From: Rhaphigaster nebulosa
Taxonomy: Eukaryota; Arthropoda; Insecta; Hemiptera; Pentatomidae
Reading direction: 5' to 3'
DNA length: 64,000 nt
NCBI GenBank assembly: GCA_948150685.1
Contig: OX411306.1
Span: 82,329,762 to 82,393,761 of the forward strand
The position numbers and the translations under genes are program-made. Below the pieces are notes generated by a model. The model was given only the letters and a program-made list of their open reading frames with translations, was not told where the DNA came from and did not search any database. Shown here piece after piece: positions 1 through 10,029 of the stretch (its first letter is position 1; each line of letters opens with the position of its first letter).

Positions 1-690
1 GACAACATATGATTAGTTATTTTTAGGTATGTAATATGGTAGATTATTGACATAGAATATTGCTTTTTAGTAGCACTCTCCCTTTTTTTCTTTCAAATTC
101 AACCATTTTAAAGTATTTCAGTATATTTCATTCATCCAGTTCTGCACTGCTTTAAGTGAACCATTTAGATTTTTGTCACCCCTGTAGCCTTATCCAGCAG
201 TCATTTAAAACTACCTTTTAAAAATCAAAATTAAAATATTGTCCTCCCTCCATCAGGCTTCCATAACTAATTCATTCTTAATTTATGTGCTTTACAGCAG
301 ATACTGCTAAGTATTGTATAGCAATAATTGTTTTAAACATAATTAACATTTTTTTCAAAGTATAAATTAAGTAATATTTATAGCAAACATTATAATTAAC
401 TATATTATAGGCTACAAATGTATGATTTTTAAAATTGTCCTTTATTGGATGAATCTTTGATTCAAATCTAAAAATAATTGTCTTATTTATACACCTCATC
501 ATGAGAACAATACGTGCAATAGCTGTTGATATTTGCTCAATTATCAATGATAACATTTTTGAAAAACAGACAACTTTGTTGTTTGATGAAATAAACTGCT
601 CTTTTTGTGTCATATATATTATTTTGTAAATAAAAAATGATATTTACAAAGGATTGTTGACTAATTCTGAAAAACATATAGAACCTATTG
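1..690. other. AT-rich flank, nothing identified
   Basis: No open frame, transposon end or RNA gene could be supported here. The short frames on either strand have no splice context or recognisable motif. The segment lies downstream of the receptor gene on the minus strand. Confidence 0.5.
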
Positions 691-925
691 TAGAATAAAG
701 GTTCAACTCAAAATTAGAAATCAATGGAAAATCATATTTAAAGTTTTTATTTCTACGATTTTGAATATCTTCTCATTAAAACACTCTGAACATTTGTAAT
801 ATCCACTCCAATGGTATTATGAATGTTTAATGTGTTAAGAAGGAGATATTCAAAAGTTTTGAAAAATAAACTTTAAATATAATTTTCCAATGATTTCTAA
901 TTTTGAGTTGTACCTTTATTATACG
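691..925. mobile_element. Hairpin MITE
   Basis: About 85 bases at 691-778 recur as a close reverse complement at 837-925, separated by a loop of roughly 58 bases. The outer ends read TAGAATAAAGG and CCTTTATTATA, which would fit a TA-targeting family such as Tc1/mariner, but the family is not certain. There is no coding capacity. Mismatches between the arms are few, so the element looks relatively young. Confidence 0.7.
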
Positions 926-1138
926 ATAAGTGCAATATGTTTTGAGCTTTGCAAAAATCAGACTCTTGGATACTTGAATACTTGGACTATTGTGGATCAT
1001 TTTGTCATTATTTGCAAACATTACCAGAATTAAGCTTATCTCGCTAACTGCTTACATGCAAAACTTTTGCATTATTTATCATGGTTGAAAACTGAAATGT
1101 AATCGCAAATTATTCATATCTCAATTCTTATAATTTTT

Positions 1139-1148
1139 TTTATTTATT
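1139..1148 (-). promoter_or_regulatory. Possible poly(A) signal of the receptor gene
   Basis: On the minus strand the sequence reads AATAAATAAA, about 135 bases after the receptor stop codon at 1282. Position and motif suit a polyadenylation signal. In sequence this AT-rich the motif also occurs by chance, so support is modest. Confidence 0.4.
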
Positions 1149-1281
1149 TGTCTGTCAGATGACAAATTTTATATGTTAAGAATGTTTTCAATTGAACTCT
1201 TTCTGCAGAGCTTACTTAATTTGAATGACACCGTCCGGGGACAAGTCAGAGTGTGGTCTGAACCCCGACGGTGGTCCTGGC

Positions 1282-1446
1282 TCATTTTGCTCGTGGAGGA
1301 GGTGGAGGAGGCGGGCATTTCCCAAGACTTGAAGTTGAAACAGCTCGTTCCAAGATTTCTCCCCAGTATTTCTCTTCCAAATCACGGCTAAGAGGAGTTG
1401 GAACTGTACAGCACTGAGTTGGGCTTTTCTTTCCTCGACATAATAC
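1282..1446 (-). CDS. Class A GPCR, last coding exon (C-terminal tail)
   Basis: Terminal exon of the minus-strand receptor, 54 codons plus TGA. A pyrimidine-rich tract followed by AAAAG at 1447-1451 forms the acceptor. The frame continues in phase 0 from the TM7 exon. The tail starts VLCRGKKSPTQCC; the paired cysteines about 17 residues after helix 8 could be palmitoylated, as in many class A receptors (inference). A run of seven prolines precedes the last residues, PRAK. GC content and CpG density are clearly higher than in the surroundings, as expected for coding sequence. The other minus-strand frame through this segment is also open but does not join in frame to the TM7 exon. Downstream lies a possible AATAAA signal. 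Confidence 0.72.
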   Translation of the reverse strand, partial: VLCRGKKSPTQCCTVPTPLSRDLEEKYWGEILERAVSTSSLGKCPPPPPPPRAK

Positions 1447-1548
1447 CTTTTCAAGGTTAATGTGTGCAATAAAAAGAAGAAGAAAAAGAAAATTATTTAT
1501 GCAAGAATAATATAATTTTTCCATTAAAAATTATTAATTAATTAATAC

Positions 1549-1674
1549 CTTTGTTAAGAACAATTCTTTGCTGATTCTTCTGAAATTGTTGTTAAGTAAC
1601 CAATACAAGAAAGGATTCCAAAAGCTGTTGCTGAGTGCCATCCATGTTACAATGAAATCAAGAAAGTCTGGCAT
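1549..1674 (-). CDS. Class A GPCR, TM7 and helix 8 exon
   Basis: A 126-base, 42-codon exon with clean splice sites: acceptor ...TTTCAG before the ATG codon at 1674, and donor AAG|GTATTA at 1548. It encodes helix VII with the hallmark NPxxY as NPFLY in the context TWMALSNSFWNPFLYWLL, followed by the amphipathic helix 8 NNNFRRISKEL. N7.49, P7.50 and Y7.53 are all present. Such receptors span the plasma membrane and signal through G proteins. The TWxAxSNSF context recalls orphan amine-like receptors of the GPR21/52 kind, but that is from memory and the ligand is unknown. Phase 0 on both sides. Confidence 0.88.
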
Positions 1675-1965
1675 CTGAAATTAATTAGGCTAAACTAATA
1701 AACATTTCCAACTGGGATCTTATAAGCGATATGAGTATGATATGAGGTTTCATTTTCTGCCAGTTATATTTTACTAATTTTCTTAATTATTTACTTTGGA
1801 GACATGCTGAAATGGTTACTGCCATGATTGTAGATGCATAGTAGCCAACAATACTTAATCCCTGATAATATTTTTAAAATTTTTTTATTTGGATTTAATG
1901 TCCTTTCCTATCCTATTAAGGCAAACAAGACGTGTTATCCTACAGGTTACCAACCTATTCTAATT

Positions 1966-2095
1966 AGAGTGGGAAGGTCGAGATTCAGTATGTGGGGCTG
2001 CCATAAAATAAATTTCAACCCACCCAGACCAGATTCAAATTAGCACCTGAAGATTGCTAAGGTGATGCCTTAACATTCTCAGCAACCATGGTCAC
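1966..2095 (-). repeat. tRNA-derived SINE head, copy A
   Basis: Read on the minus strand it resembles a Ser/Leu-type tRNA: an A-box-like TGGTTGCTGAGAATG (2074-2088) and a degenerate B box TTTGAATCTGG (2029-2039). It lies in an intron of the receptor gene, on the same strand. A related copy is at 12630-12750, with similar sequence after the B box (a GTTGAAATTTAT block), so this is a dispersed SINE and not a tRNA gene. Confidence 0.5.
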
Positions 2096-3180
2096 TAATT
2101 CCTCATAACAATAAATTGACCTACTAATACTTTATTTAAGAAGCTATTCTTAAATCATTCTCAGGAATTTGAATAAACTATATTTCAGACCTCAATCCCT
2201 TTTGAAAAAGTTCACTGGATATCTGGGTATTAAACTCTTGTCTCCTTGCTTTGTTAGCAGCAATTCCTACCACAACTCTACTGAGACAGCTCTCAGTAGC
2301 CAGATTTGGGTTATTACTAGACATGGTATTTGTAGTGAATGAATGATTGCATAAATTTCTAAATTTGCATTTATTTGGTACTTGTTGCATTATTTTACTT
2401 GTGAAAAAGGAAACTAATTTCAAATAATTTGACAAAGTTAGAAAAATTTCAAGGATAGGTATTGAAGTTATGAATATGACATAAAAAGCTAAACAATGAA
2501 TAAAATTCCTCTAGAAAATTGTCCAAAGATATATCTTGCCAGGAGGTCCTTCACCAGCTACTACCAGTTGCAATAGAAGCTCATTCTGAGCTGTGCTGTT
2601 TTATGCTGATCCCTTTGATATCAATCTATCAGGTCCTCTTTTCTGAAACTTCTTTGATGACTCCTTGCTTCTATGGGATTTTCTTGCACCTGTAGTCCCT
2701 AGAGAACACCACTTCCACTGTGTAGACATTTTGACTAGAGTAGACTGTTGAAGTTCTGAAGTTGTTCGTTAAAACGTTTAACATCAAGGGAAAAATTTAT
2801 TTTGGTGAAGGAACTTAAATGTTTCGGCATACTCTTCAACCTGATTTTTAGATCAAGGATAGTATGGTAGAGTGGTAATATGAAGCATAATACATTGTTT
2901 AGAAAATTCGTGAAAGATTTGCGAATGAAGGCGGATCATTCAACCAGTGAATTTAATAGCCTGATAAGGAATCCAGTAATATATCATGAAAGACATGAAG
3001 AATGTTGATATTATGGTTTCTACTTAGTCGCGGAGATCTCTCATCTTTAACCCCTTCTAAGAGTGTTGCCAGGCATGAGGGTTGTGGTCGTAGGTTTGTA
3101 CACTTTAGAAATATCCCTTTCAAGAACATTTTTAGCAGGCAGCATCTCTAAACTTGCATGTTCTTCATTGTAAAGTTCAG
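2096..3180. other. Intronic sequence of the receptor gene
   Basis: Between the TM6 and TM7 exons. The stretch 2530-2760 is slightly GC-richer and may be old transposon sequence, but no motif is convincing. Nothing else is supported. Confidence 0.35.
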
Positions 3181-3355
3181 CTCATCTTCCGCTATAGTTG
3201 TTAAAATGTACTTGCCCGAGAAAATACTTCAATATACTTTTAATTTTCACGACCTAACAACCAGCATTTAATCTTATCATCAGAGATTCCCACAATTAAT
3301 GAAATAATAAGAACATCTCCGAAATAATCAATCTGTGAAGCTACAAGCAGTTTTT
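3180..3355 (-). pseudogene. LTR-retrotransposon gag-like remnant
   Basis: On the minus strand a short frame reads FGDVLIISLIVGISDDKIK then CWLLGREN, a stop, and KYIEVFSRAS. This resembles the capsid segment of gypsy-type Gag, in which a GI-D-KI-LL pattern is followed by a helix with an Ala-rich end. The frame is interrupted by stops and has no zinc knuckle in phase, so at best it is a dead fragment. A chance resemblance is possible. Confidence 0.35.
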
Positions 3356-4013
3356 TTTTTTTTTTATGCACGTCTTAAGAATCAGAAAAGAGATGATTTG
3401 TCTTGTTTTAGACTTACTCTTTCTGGTACCTTGTTTTAGACTTACTCTTTCTGGTACCTTGTAAATATTTAATTAATGATTGAGATAAATGATAAAATAA
3501 AAAGTGGCTGATATTTTTGTTTTTTGAGATTAGTCAAAGTTAGTAAAACTGAAGTAAGGAGTTTGTTTATCAAAAAGTTAGAGCAATTTGAAGAATGCAG
3601 GATTAAGCCTTAATGAGGAGCTCGATCGAAATTGCCAATCGCCAATTGCTTCATCGATTTTGTTGGGGAACAAAATTTCTTATTTCATCATCCAGCTTCT
3701 TTAAGTCACCTCGTCTTCATATTCTGGATCTTCTTTCTAGAGGTTCTTTCAAGGTCACTTCATCACCACATTTATAGATGAGATAAGAGACATCTGATGC
3801 AAACTATAATTTAGCAAAATAATAATAATGACAAGGATACGTATTTATAGATAGATGAATGTCTAAATTATATTAATTTTCTTAAAATAATTCTTTTTAA
3901 AAATAATCCTGAGTAAATTAATGGGAACCATAACAAAAAAATATAGATTTTATTAGAAGAATAGGTAATGATATAAAAAATTAGATCTATTGTGCGACAC
4001 AATCAATGTTTAC

Positions 4014-4142
4014 CTTTGTTCCAGTACAAGCCACCACAACTTCTTGTATTGTCCAAGGTGTAACCATTACTATGAAACCCAATGACATTGCTGCCATTGT
4101 TCGAGAGGCGTTAGTACTAAGACGTCTCTCATGAGCTACCAT
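4014..4142 (-). CDS. Class A GPCR, TM6 exon
   Basis: A 129-base, 43-codon exon with acceptor TTATTTTTAG before the codon at 4142 and donor AAG|GTAAAC at 4013. It begins MVAHERRLSTNASRTM, the basic end of the third cytoplasmic loop, and runs into helix VI with AAMSLGFIVMVTPWTIQEVV, then a short extracellular stretch ACTGTK. F6.44 and P6.50 of the FxxCWxP motif are kept, but positions 6.47 and 6.48 are Met and Val where most class A receptors have Cys and Trp. Both ends are in phase 0 and join in frame to the exons at 8712-8786 and 1549-1674. The missing toggle-switch Trp is unusual and suggests an orphan subfamily. Confidence 0.87.
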
Positions 4143-4257
4143 CTAAAAATAAAAAATAAATCAGGCATTAAAAATTACTTATAAAAAACATTCTATGGAA
4201 AAGTTTCAGTTTCAGCATATAAAGTTAGTAATATTTGTTTACATTGCATGAGCATGA

Positions 4258-4520
4258 ATACAACCCATGAAGAGTCTTTAGGTTCAGTACTAGCTAAGAA
4301 TGCGCTGTTTCTTGAGGAACGGTTGTGCAGGGAGATGATCAGACCAAGTTTTCTCCCCCAATTATAGAGGTTAAGTGTTCTCCTGACCCCAAGGTCGATT
4401 CAAGGCTGTTAGAACAGAATTAATATTTATCTGCTATTGCCGGACTTGAACCTGTAGTCCTGCACTTGTATCCTGTAGTAAGGAGTCCAGTGGCTTACTT
4501 ACTGAGATACCCCACTCATA
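4258..4520 (-). repeat. tRNA-derived SINE, copy C
   Basis: On the minus strand the head reads GTGGGGTATCTCAG, an A-box-like segment, then a B box GGTTCAAGTCC (4442-4452) that fits the pol III consensus exactly. A non-tRNA body follows toward 4258. It directly abuts the LINE 3' end at 4541-5030 on the same strand, so the two may belong to one insertion. It lies inside the receptor intron. Confidence 0.5.
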
Positions 4521-4540
4521 GGAAATGAACAACTCAGAAT

Positions 4541-5030
4541 AATCAATCAGCAGGCAAGAGGTATCAAATGAATTAGTAACTTTGCTGCTGCTCTCCAGTT
4601 ATGGAGGTTTAAGACGTTCCGCGCGTCGGCTGCCACACCGTCAGCCCACCGTAGTTTGGGTCTGCCAACTGTTCTAGTTCCATGGAGACGTTCTTCTAGA
4701 AGTTTTCTGGGTATTTCATGAGGCCTCATCCTGGCAATATGTCCAGCCCATCTCAGCCGCCCGATCCTGATGAATTTAACTATGTCAGCTTCACCATAAA
4801 GTTCTTTTAGCTCTGCATTAATACGCTGCCTCCATTCGTTGTTGACCCGTACTGCTCCGAAGATCTTCCTCAGAATGCGCCTTTAAAAATAGAGGAGTGC
4901 TTGTTCCTGAGCCTTTGGGATTGTCCAGCTTTCAGAGCCATGTACAAGTACTGGCTTAGTTAGGGTCTTGTATAGGCGGAGTTTAGTGGTACTTGTGATG
5001 ATTCGGCTGCGGAAGTATCTAAGCAATCTT
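4541..5030 (-). pseudogene. LINE 3' end (region after the RT)
   Basis: The minus strand encodes the typical end of a non-LTR retrotransposon protein: GSESWTIPKAQEQALL, then a stop, RRILRKIFGAV, GRLRWAGHIARMRPHEIPR, GRPKLRWADGV and NWRAAAK. The RLRWxGHxxRM and GRPxxRWxD blocks are standard landmarks downstream of the RT palm in several LINE clades. The copy is 5' truncated and has one in-frame stop near 4880, so it is dead. It sits in the receptor intron in the same orientation. Confidence 0.8.
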
Positions 5031-5182
5031 TTTTTTTTTTAACAAATTCAAAATTTACATTTAGAAAATCGGCAATGTTAAAAGTAAAGGGACTAACTTT
5101 CAAACCCCGTTAGTTTTTATATGCTACAAAATAATTTTATCTAAATCTACCAGCAATTGAACAAGAGCAAATATACTTGACG

Positions 5183-6220
5183 TTTTTACTTCCTTGTACG
5201 AAGTAAAGGAAGTATTGTAATCGAGAAAATTTTCGGTTTTCAGATTTCGACGGAAATACGCACGTTCGTTCGTATTTCGCATAACTCAAAAAACAGTTAG
5301 CTGTAGAAAGTTGAAATTTTGTATTTAGGATTTTCGTAAAATCTAGTTGTGAACCTCCTTTTTTGGTCACTGGAAGTAGTACTTTACTTGAAGGTCATAA
5401 TTGATTTCCATAAAAAATTATATTAAAATACTGTGCGAAACTTCTCAAATTTAGTATTTATAATTTATATATTGATTTAAATAACATATTAGATTTTGGT
5501 TTAAATTGTAAAACCGGAAGCGGTACTTTACTTGAAGGTCATATTAGACTTTCATCAAAAATTATATTAAAATATAATGCAAAACATATCAAATTTGGTA
5601 AATAGGACTTTTATATCAATATGAATGTATTTACTAGATTTTGGTTGATAATGGTGAGCCGAAAAGGGTACTTTACTTGAAGGTCATAATAAACTTACAT
5701 CAACAATTATATTAAAATTAAATCCAGAGATCATATGTTTCGGTAATAAAGGTTACAAACGCGTTTTTTTTTTCACTCCCATTAAACATTTTTATCACTT
5801 GTTTTAAGTGTTAAAATTATGAGTAAAATAATGGTTTTCCTCCCATTTTGCGAGATGAAGAAGTCTGGAGCAGGAGAATAAGATTTAAGTTAAGTGGGTT
5901 CTTCCGCTTAAAAGGTTGAAACTGTCGATTTCCAATGTTTTATCTAGTGACATTGACAGTTCTAATGTCAAGATGGAAGACGAAGAAACTTCCTACTGAA
6001 AGAAAACGACATATAATAACGGAATGAGACCTACAGAAACGAGAGTATGTCTGTGTGAGTGTGTGTCAATAGATGGATTTCGCGACGCCGAGTGTCGTTT
6101 TTACTGCGATCTTCGAAAACTAGTGACCAAATTCAGTATCACTTATTTAACCACGGATTTATAATTTAATAGGCATATGTTTAATACACATGTGTTGCCC
6201 ACATCAGATATTTTACATTT
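5183..6220 (+). mobile_element. ACTTCC-family element, copy 1
   Basis: Starts TTTTTACTTCCTTGTACG and ends in a damaged version of GTACAAGGAAGTCATGTG, so short inverted termini face each other. The interior has no protein and holds three degenerate repeats of about 143 bp that begin GGTACTTTACTTGAAGGTCA (near 5380, 5522 and 5665). Three more copies occur at 24654, 30984 and 59765. It is a non-autonomous element of uncertain superfamily. Confidence 0.75.
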
Positions 6221-6904
6221 ATTTACAGTTATAAAAAACTGTTATTTAAATTTCTTTATGTCTGCAATATAATTTTTTGAAGATTCAAATGGGCTCGAAA
6301 CTTTTGAATTGCGATAACTCGTTTTAAAGTTATTAAACTTTTTACCTACTTAGAGTTTTGCTGGGGGTGCGCAAAAGCATCTGAAGGGGGTTTATATAGC
6401 ATAAGATGTGCTGAGAATGCTAGTGACCTTAGTCAAATCAATTATTTTTTTTTTTTAACATATGATTGCTCTTTAGTGATAGTTTTGATACAAACAGTCA
6501 ATTTACATTAAAAAAATAATTGCTGTAACAACTACTTAAAAATGCACATTTTTTACCTTAATTTAAAAAAAAAAATGTATTATGACAAAACACTCAGTTC
6601 TTTAGAACAGACCAATCCGGGCTCCTCTGACTTTTATTCCAATTATTTCAAACTAGGATTGATTTGATGTAAGAGCTTGTTTGTTGGGATATCAAAATCT
6701 CGTTTATCCGGATCAGATTTTTAGACTTTTTTTTATTTCATGTTCACATTAGATAATAATTTTTAGCTTATTACAAGAACGTAATTATGTATAAACACGA
6801 AAAATATTCGGTTTTTAGTAATCTGATTTTTATTTACCAGAATCTTGGTTGGGGGTGCGGTCAATAATTAAACACACAAATAAGAATAAAACTTCTTTTA
6901 ATGT

Positions 6905-6944
6905 GTGCCGACATTTCAGCCTAAGTTTTAGACCATCATCAGGG
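6905..6944 (-). ncRNA. Hammerhead ribozyme-like motif
   Basis: Minus-strand sequence has CUGAUGA, a seven-pair stem II (GGUCUAA with UUAGGCU), GAAA, then UGUC. All three conserved boxes are in order, and stem III is minimal. Penelope-like elements are known to carry type I hammerheads with very short stem III. Activity is not shown. Confidence 0.5.
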
Positions 6945-7011
6945 CCTTTTTTTTTATTATTACTGGTACCGCCACTGTTGTTACATCTATTGTTATCTTG
7001 TTTTTTCTTAG

Positions 7012-7050
7012 TCCTGATGATGGCTTAAACTAAGGCCGAAACGTCGGCAC
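7012..7050 (+). ncRNA. Hammerhead ribozyme-like motif
   Basis: CUGAUGA (7014-7020), stem II of GGC-UUA pairing with UAA-GCC with one bulged G, then GAAACGUC. The ACGU after GAA would make a two-pair stem III and put cleavage after GUC. Stem I can form only about three pairs next to the core. This is the better of the two motifs in the palindrome. Confidence 0.55.
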
Positions 7051-7363
7051 TCATTATAGTAAGTTTTTCTTAATTGTGTGTTTATTTATTGACCGAATCC
7101 CCAACCAAGATTCTCCTACATACATTTTCCACGGTAAATCATTCTCTCACCATTATTATTTTTATTGAATTTAGGAAAGGTTTACTGAGTGTCCTGATGT
7201 TGACATCGATTGACTCACCACCTATAAATTTTTTTATCGTAATAAACAGTAACTCGGCTTATTTAAGAATTTTGTTTTGTTTATTACTCATATAACCCCG
7301 GATTTTCGATGATCCGGATTGCCTTTGGTTCCAGTTAGTCCAGATAAACAAGGTTTTACTGTA

Positions 7364-8711
7364 CTGTTAGGACGTGAAGTGAGAGAGATTAAAACCCTTT
7401 GAACTGTTGAGAATGAAAAAAATCGAGCGTGATGCTTGAAAGGAGTGATTTGGGAGTAACATTCATATTATTTAATGGATTAAACTACAGCTTCCTCAAG
7501 TCCAATGCAGGTTTCTTTTTAAATTTTGTAAAATGCCAAACATTTTGCATCGCTCTCTTGAAAATTATTTTGCCGCAACAAATAGCCGAAGTTCCGTTTT
7601 ACGTCCAGTTCGGGAGCCCTTGTAGAAGAATGTGACATATTTTAGATATACAGCAATGTTTGAACCTTTTCCAGCTTTTTATTTGTAACTCCAAAACGAC
7701 GGTTTCTTGCGAAAATTTCCCTATTTCAAGAGTTAAAGAACATTAAATTATTTTATACCTACAATAGGAAAGTTTTCGCTTACAATTTCGCTACAATAGG
7801 AAAAAGCTGGAAACAGTTCGAAAACTTGTTGTACAGATGAGTAAGTGAGAGAGACAATCTGGCTCACTATCTGCGAATCAGTGAGTCAATCGTACAGGGG
7901 TTGTATAGTATTATAATATGTATAAAGGTATTCTCTAAACACAAAATTTGATGCTCTACAAGTTTTATTCGAGAGATTTGTAATGCTAGATATTCATCCG
8001 ACGTAGAATTTAATGTTATTTAATTCTTGGAATTTAAAAGTTTTCCCTAGAAAGCACCGTTTTACAGTAATAAATCAATAACTGAAAATACCCAAAAAAC
8101 TTCCCTGTTTAATTAGACGTCATTTTGTATTCCAGCGACTTCGTGGCGGCAGACGTCTATTTTTTAGATCTTCTTGAAGAACAATTGATTGAAATAGGTG
8201 AACCTTTGTGTAAAATAAGTTATGTTTTTCTGCATGAGCTTCCGGACTACGGATGCATCCGTATTCTCAGTTCTGCCTTTCATCCGTCGGTACAGAGAAA
8301 ATATAATATTATTTTCCTGAAACTGTTCATTTTTGAAGAAGAAAGTTTTGTACCTTCTTGGTTGAAGAATGCGAGAAAAATCGAATCGTGAGAGAAGGAT
8401 GTTAATGTGCTAAATATTTATTATTATACAAGTTGTGTGGTCATAGGGGTTTTAAATTATTACTGTGTGCAAATTATAATATAAAATATAAAATGGTATG
8501 TTTAGTATTAACGCAAATATTTTGTTGCTGTTGGGTAACTACTACAACCAACAACTGATACCTGATCTGAAACAACCTTCCGGAAATATAACAAGATTAT
8601 TTTTAGAAACTCGTGATCCAAATATGCTTTATGTATAAAATAAATGCGCATACAAGTATTAGAAAATATGTAATAAGAATTAAAAATAATAAGATAGTTA
8701 CTATGCCTTAC
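7364..8711. other. Unassigned stretch with one weak ORF
   Basis: At 7620-7840 there are short inverted segments (TTTTCCAGCTTTTT against AAAAAGCTGGAAA) and a repeated CTACAATAGGAAA, suggesting an old MITE. A plus-strand frame at 8141-8391 follows a TTGTATTCCAG acceptor-like site and encodes about 83 residues without a known motif. It might be an exon or transposon debris and is not called as a gene. Confidence 0.3.
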
Positions 8712-8786
8712 CCTGTGGATGTATGTTTCATTTTCCTTCAGTTTTTCTTTCATTCTCTCTCCTTCACTCTGCCTGCTATGACTTGG
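8712..8786 (-). CDS. Class A GPCR, third cytoplasmic loop exon
   Basis: A 75-base, 25-codon exon with a strong acceptor, TTCATGTTTCAG, and donor AGG|GTAAGG, in phase 0 at both ends. It encodes PSHSRQSEGERMKEKLKENE then TYIHR: hydrophilic and strongly charged, as expected for the intracellular loop between TM5 and TM6. It splices in frame to the TM6 exon, which begins MVAHERRLS. Splice-site quality, phase and charge all agree, but the exon is short and has no family-specific motif. The TM5 exon that should precede it was not found. The intron to the next exon is about 4.6 kb and full of transposons. Confidence 0.68.
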
Positions 8787-8829
8787 CTGAAACATGAAAT
8801 TAAATATTTCTTATTAAAAAATTGTTAAA

Positions 8830-9690
8830 AACCGTATTAATAATAATTGAATTGTTTCCTTGGTGTTTTGGTAGGTCACAAACATAGTAAAAGACAGTTG
8901 ACATCCGCATGATGGTATAGAAGGATCAATCTAATTAGGGATTGATAAGACGAGGCATTTTGAACTCATTATATGGATCAAGTCTGTGAGGGAATGTAGT
9001 TTATCATCTAGGTCAGTGGTCATATTCAGAGGGAATATTGTCAACCTCATTTTTCAAATTACAAAATTGTCAAACGAAACAGAAAAATTATAAAAAAATA
9101 AAACATCAACATAAAAATAATAATATAACAGAAATAAATTAATTTAAAAAAAACTGGTGCGTGCATCACACAACTTTCACTTACCTCCCTATTTAAAATA
9201 AATTTTAAAATTTTGCATTTCTTGGATGCCCAATGAAACTATTTCGGAGCGCACTCGTGTATGCCCGGATTATTTGGCCATTTTATAGTATCTTTTATAT
9301 ATTAAATTATTCATCATTTTTTATGGATTGCTGCCTTATTATTAAGAATATCGAAAATAAGATAAATTGGCAAATTAAAAGAGAACAAGGATTATACCGA
9401 TATGAATTTTTTTTTTTTTATTAAAGGAAAGTAAATATTACAGTCTTATTTTGAGGCAAGACAAGAGTGGACGGTTCTAAAGTTATTTAAATAATACCCA
9501 AGGAAACATTCGTTTTATTTTAAGACCTCAGTAAACAGAGTTTCTTTTAAATTTATAATATTACGTTAAAGTAATAATGATATGCACAACGTATTTTAAG
9601 AAAAATCATTATATGTATTATGGTTTTTTAATGAATAACAAATTAAAATATTGTTGCTACTATTCCGAAGGGCTGAGGGCCAACCAACTT
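8830..9690. other. AT-rich sequence, nothing identified
   Basis: No frame with a motif, no paired repeat ends and no RNA gene could be supported. Confidence 0.4.
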
Positions 9691-9699
9691 TCCTCATAC

Positions 9700-9873
9700 C
9701 CAGAGGAAGAGTGATGAAGTCGCAAACTTTCCCCTTCCCTTCAAAGAACTTGGGGGACAATCAATTTGGATGGATATCGACAGACTTGTATAAGAGGCCC
9801 AATATACAGCCAGCAAACTAAATCTGGAGTCCCAGTTTTCGGACTTACGTTTTAAGAAGCCGTCCTTACTAAT
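9700..9873 (-). CDS. Candidate exon, unassigned
   Basis: A 174-base open segment on the receptor strand, bounded by acceptor TGTATTTTCAG and donor TGG|GTATGA, in phase 0 at both ends and so compatible with the exon at 8712. However, its product (ISKDGFLKRKSENWDS..., then LLAVYWASYTSLSISIQ) does not look like TM5 or any other receptor helix. It may be an alternative exon or chance. Kept only because its phase and splice sites match the gene. Confidence 0.2.
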
Positions 9874-10029
9874 CTGAAAATACATACAATTAGATTTTTA
9901 AAATTAAATATTGAATAATTATTAGAACAAGTAAATTTTAATGTGAAGACCTACAAGTCATCAGTTAGATGAAAAATATTAACTAGCTGGACATACCTAC
10001 TAATTAACAACTTATTTATAAAAAATAGG

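Larger units (their letters stand above)
6838..7115. repeat. Palindrome carrying two hammerhead-like motifs
   Basis: About 105 bases at 6838-6944 are mirrored at 7012-7115 with a spacer of about 67 bases. The outer ends are AGAATCTTGGTTGGGG and its complement. The inner end of each arm is a hammerhead-like core. The layout recalls a pair of facing Penelope-like terminal repeats with the coding region lost, but no PLE protein is present here. Confidence 0.7.
6692..7361. mobile_element. Pogo/Tigger-like MITE
   Basis: The left end TCAAAATCTCGTTTATCCGG and the right end (reverse complement CAGTAAAACCTTGTTTATCT) form imperfect terminal inverted repeats, each flanked by TA (6690-6691 and 7362-7363). 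TIRs of the AAACCTCGTTTATCCGGA type and a TA target are typical of pogo/Tigger MITEs. No transposase is present. A palindrome with hammerhead-like motifs is nested at 6838-7115. Confidence 0.65.

Noticed and set aside
1212..1469. 85-codon minus ORF in the frame next to the receptor tail
   Set aside because: It does not join in frame to the TM7 exon and has no motif; the alternative frame gives a phase-0 tail.
4442..4452. Possible functional tRNA gene
   Set aside because: The B box is perfect but no full cloverleaf or acceptor stem is evident and a non-tRNA body follows; better read as a SINE.
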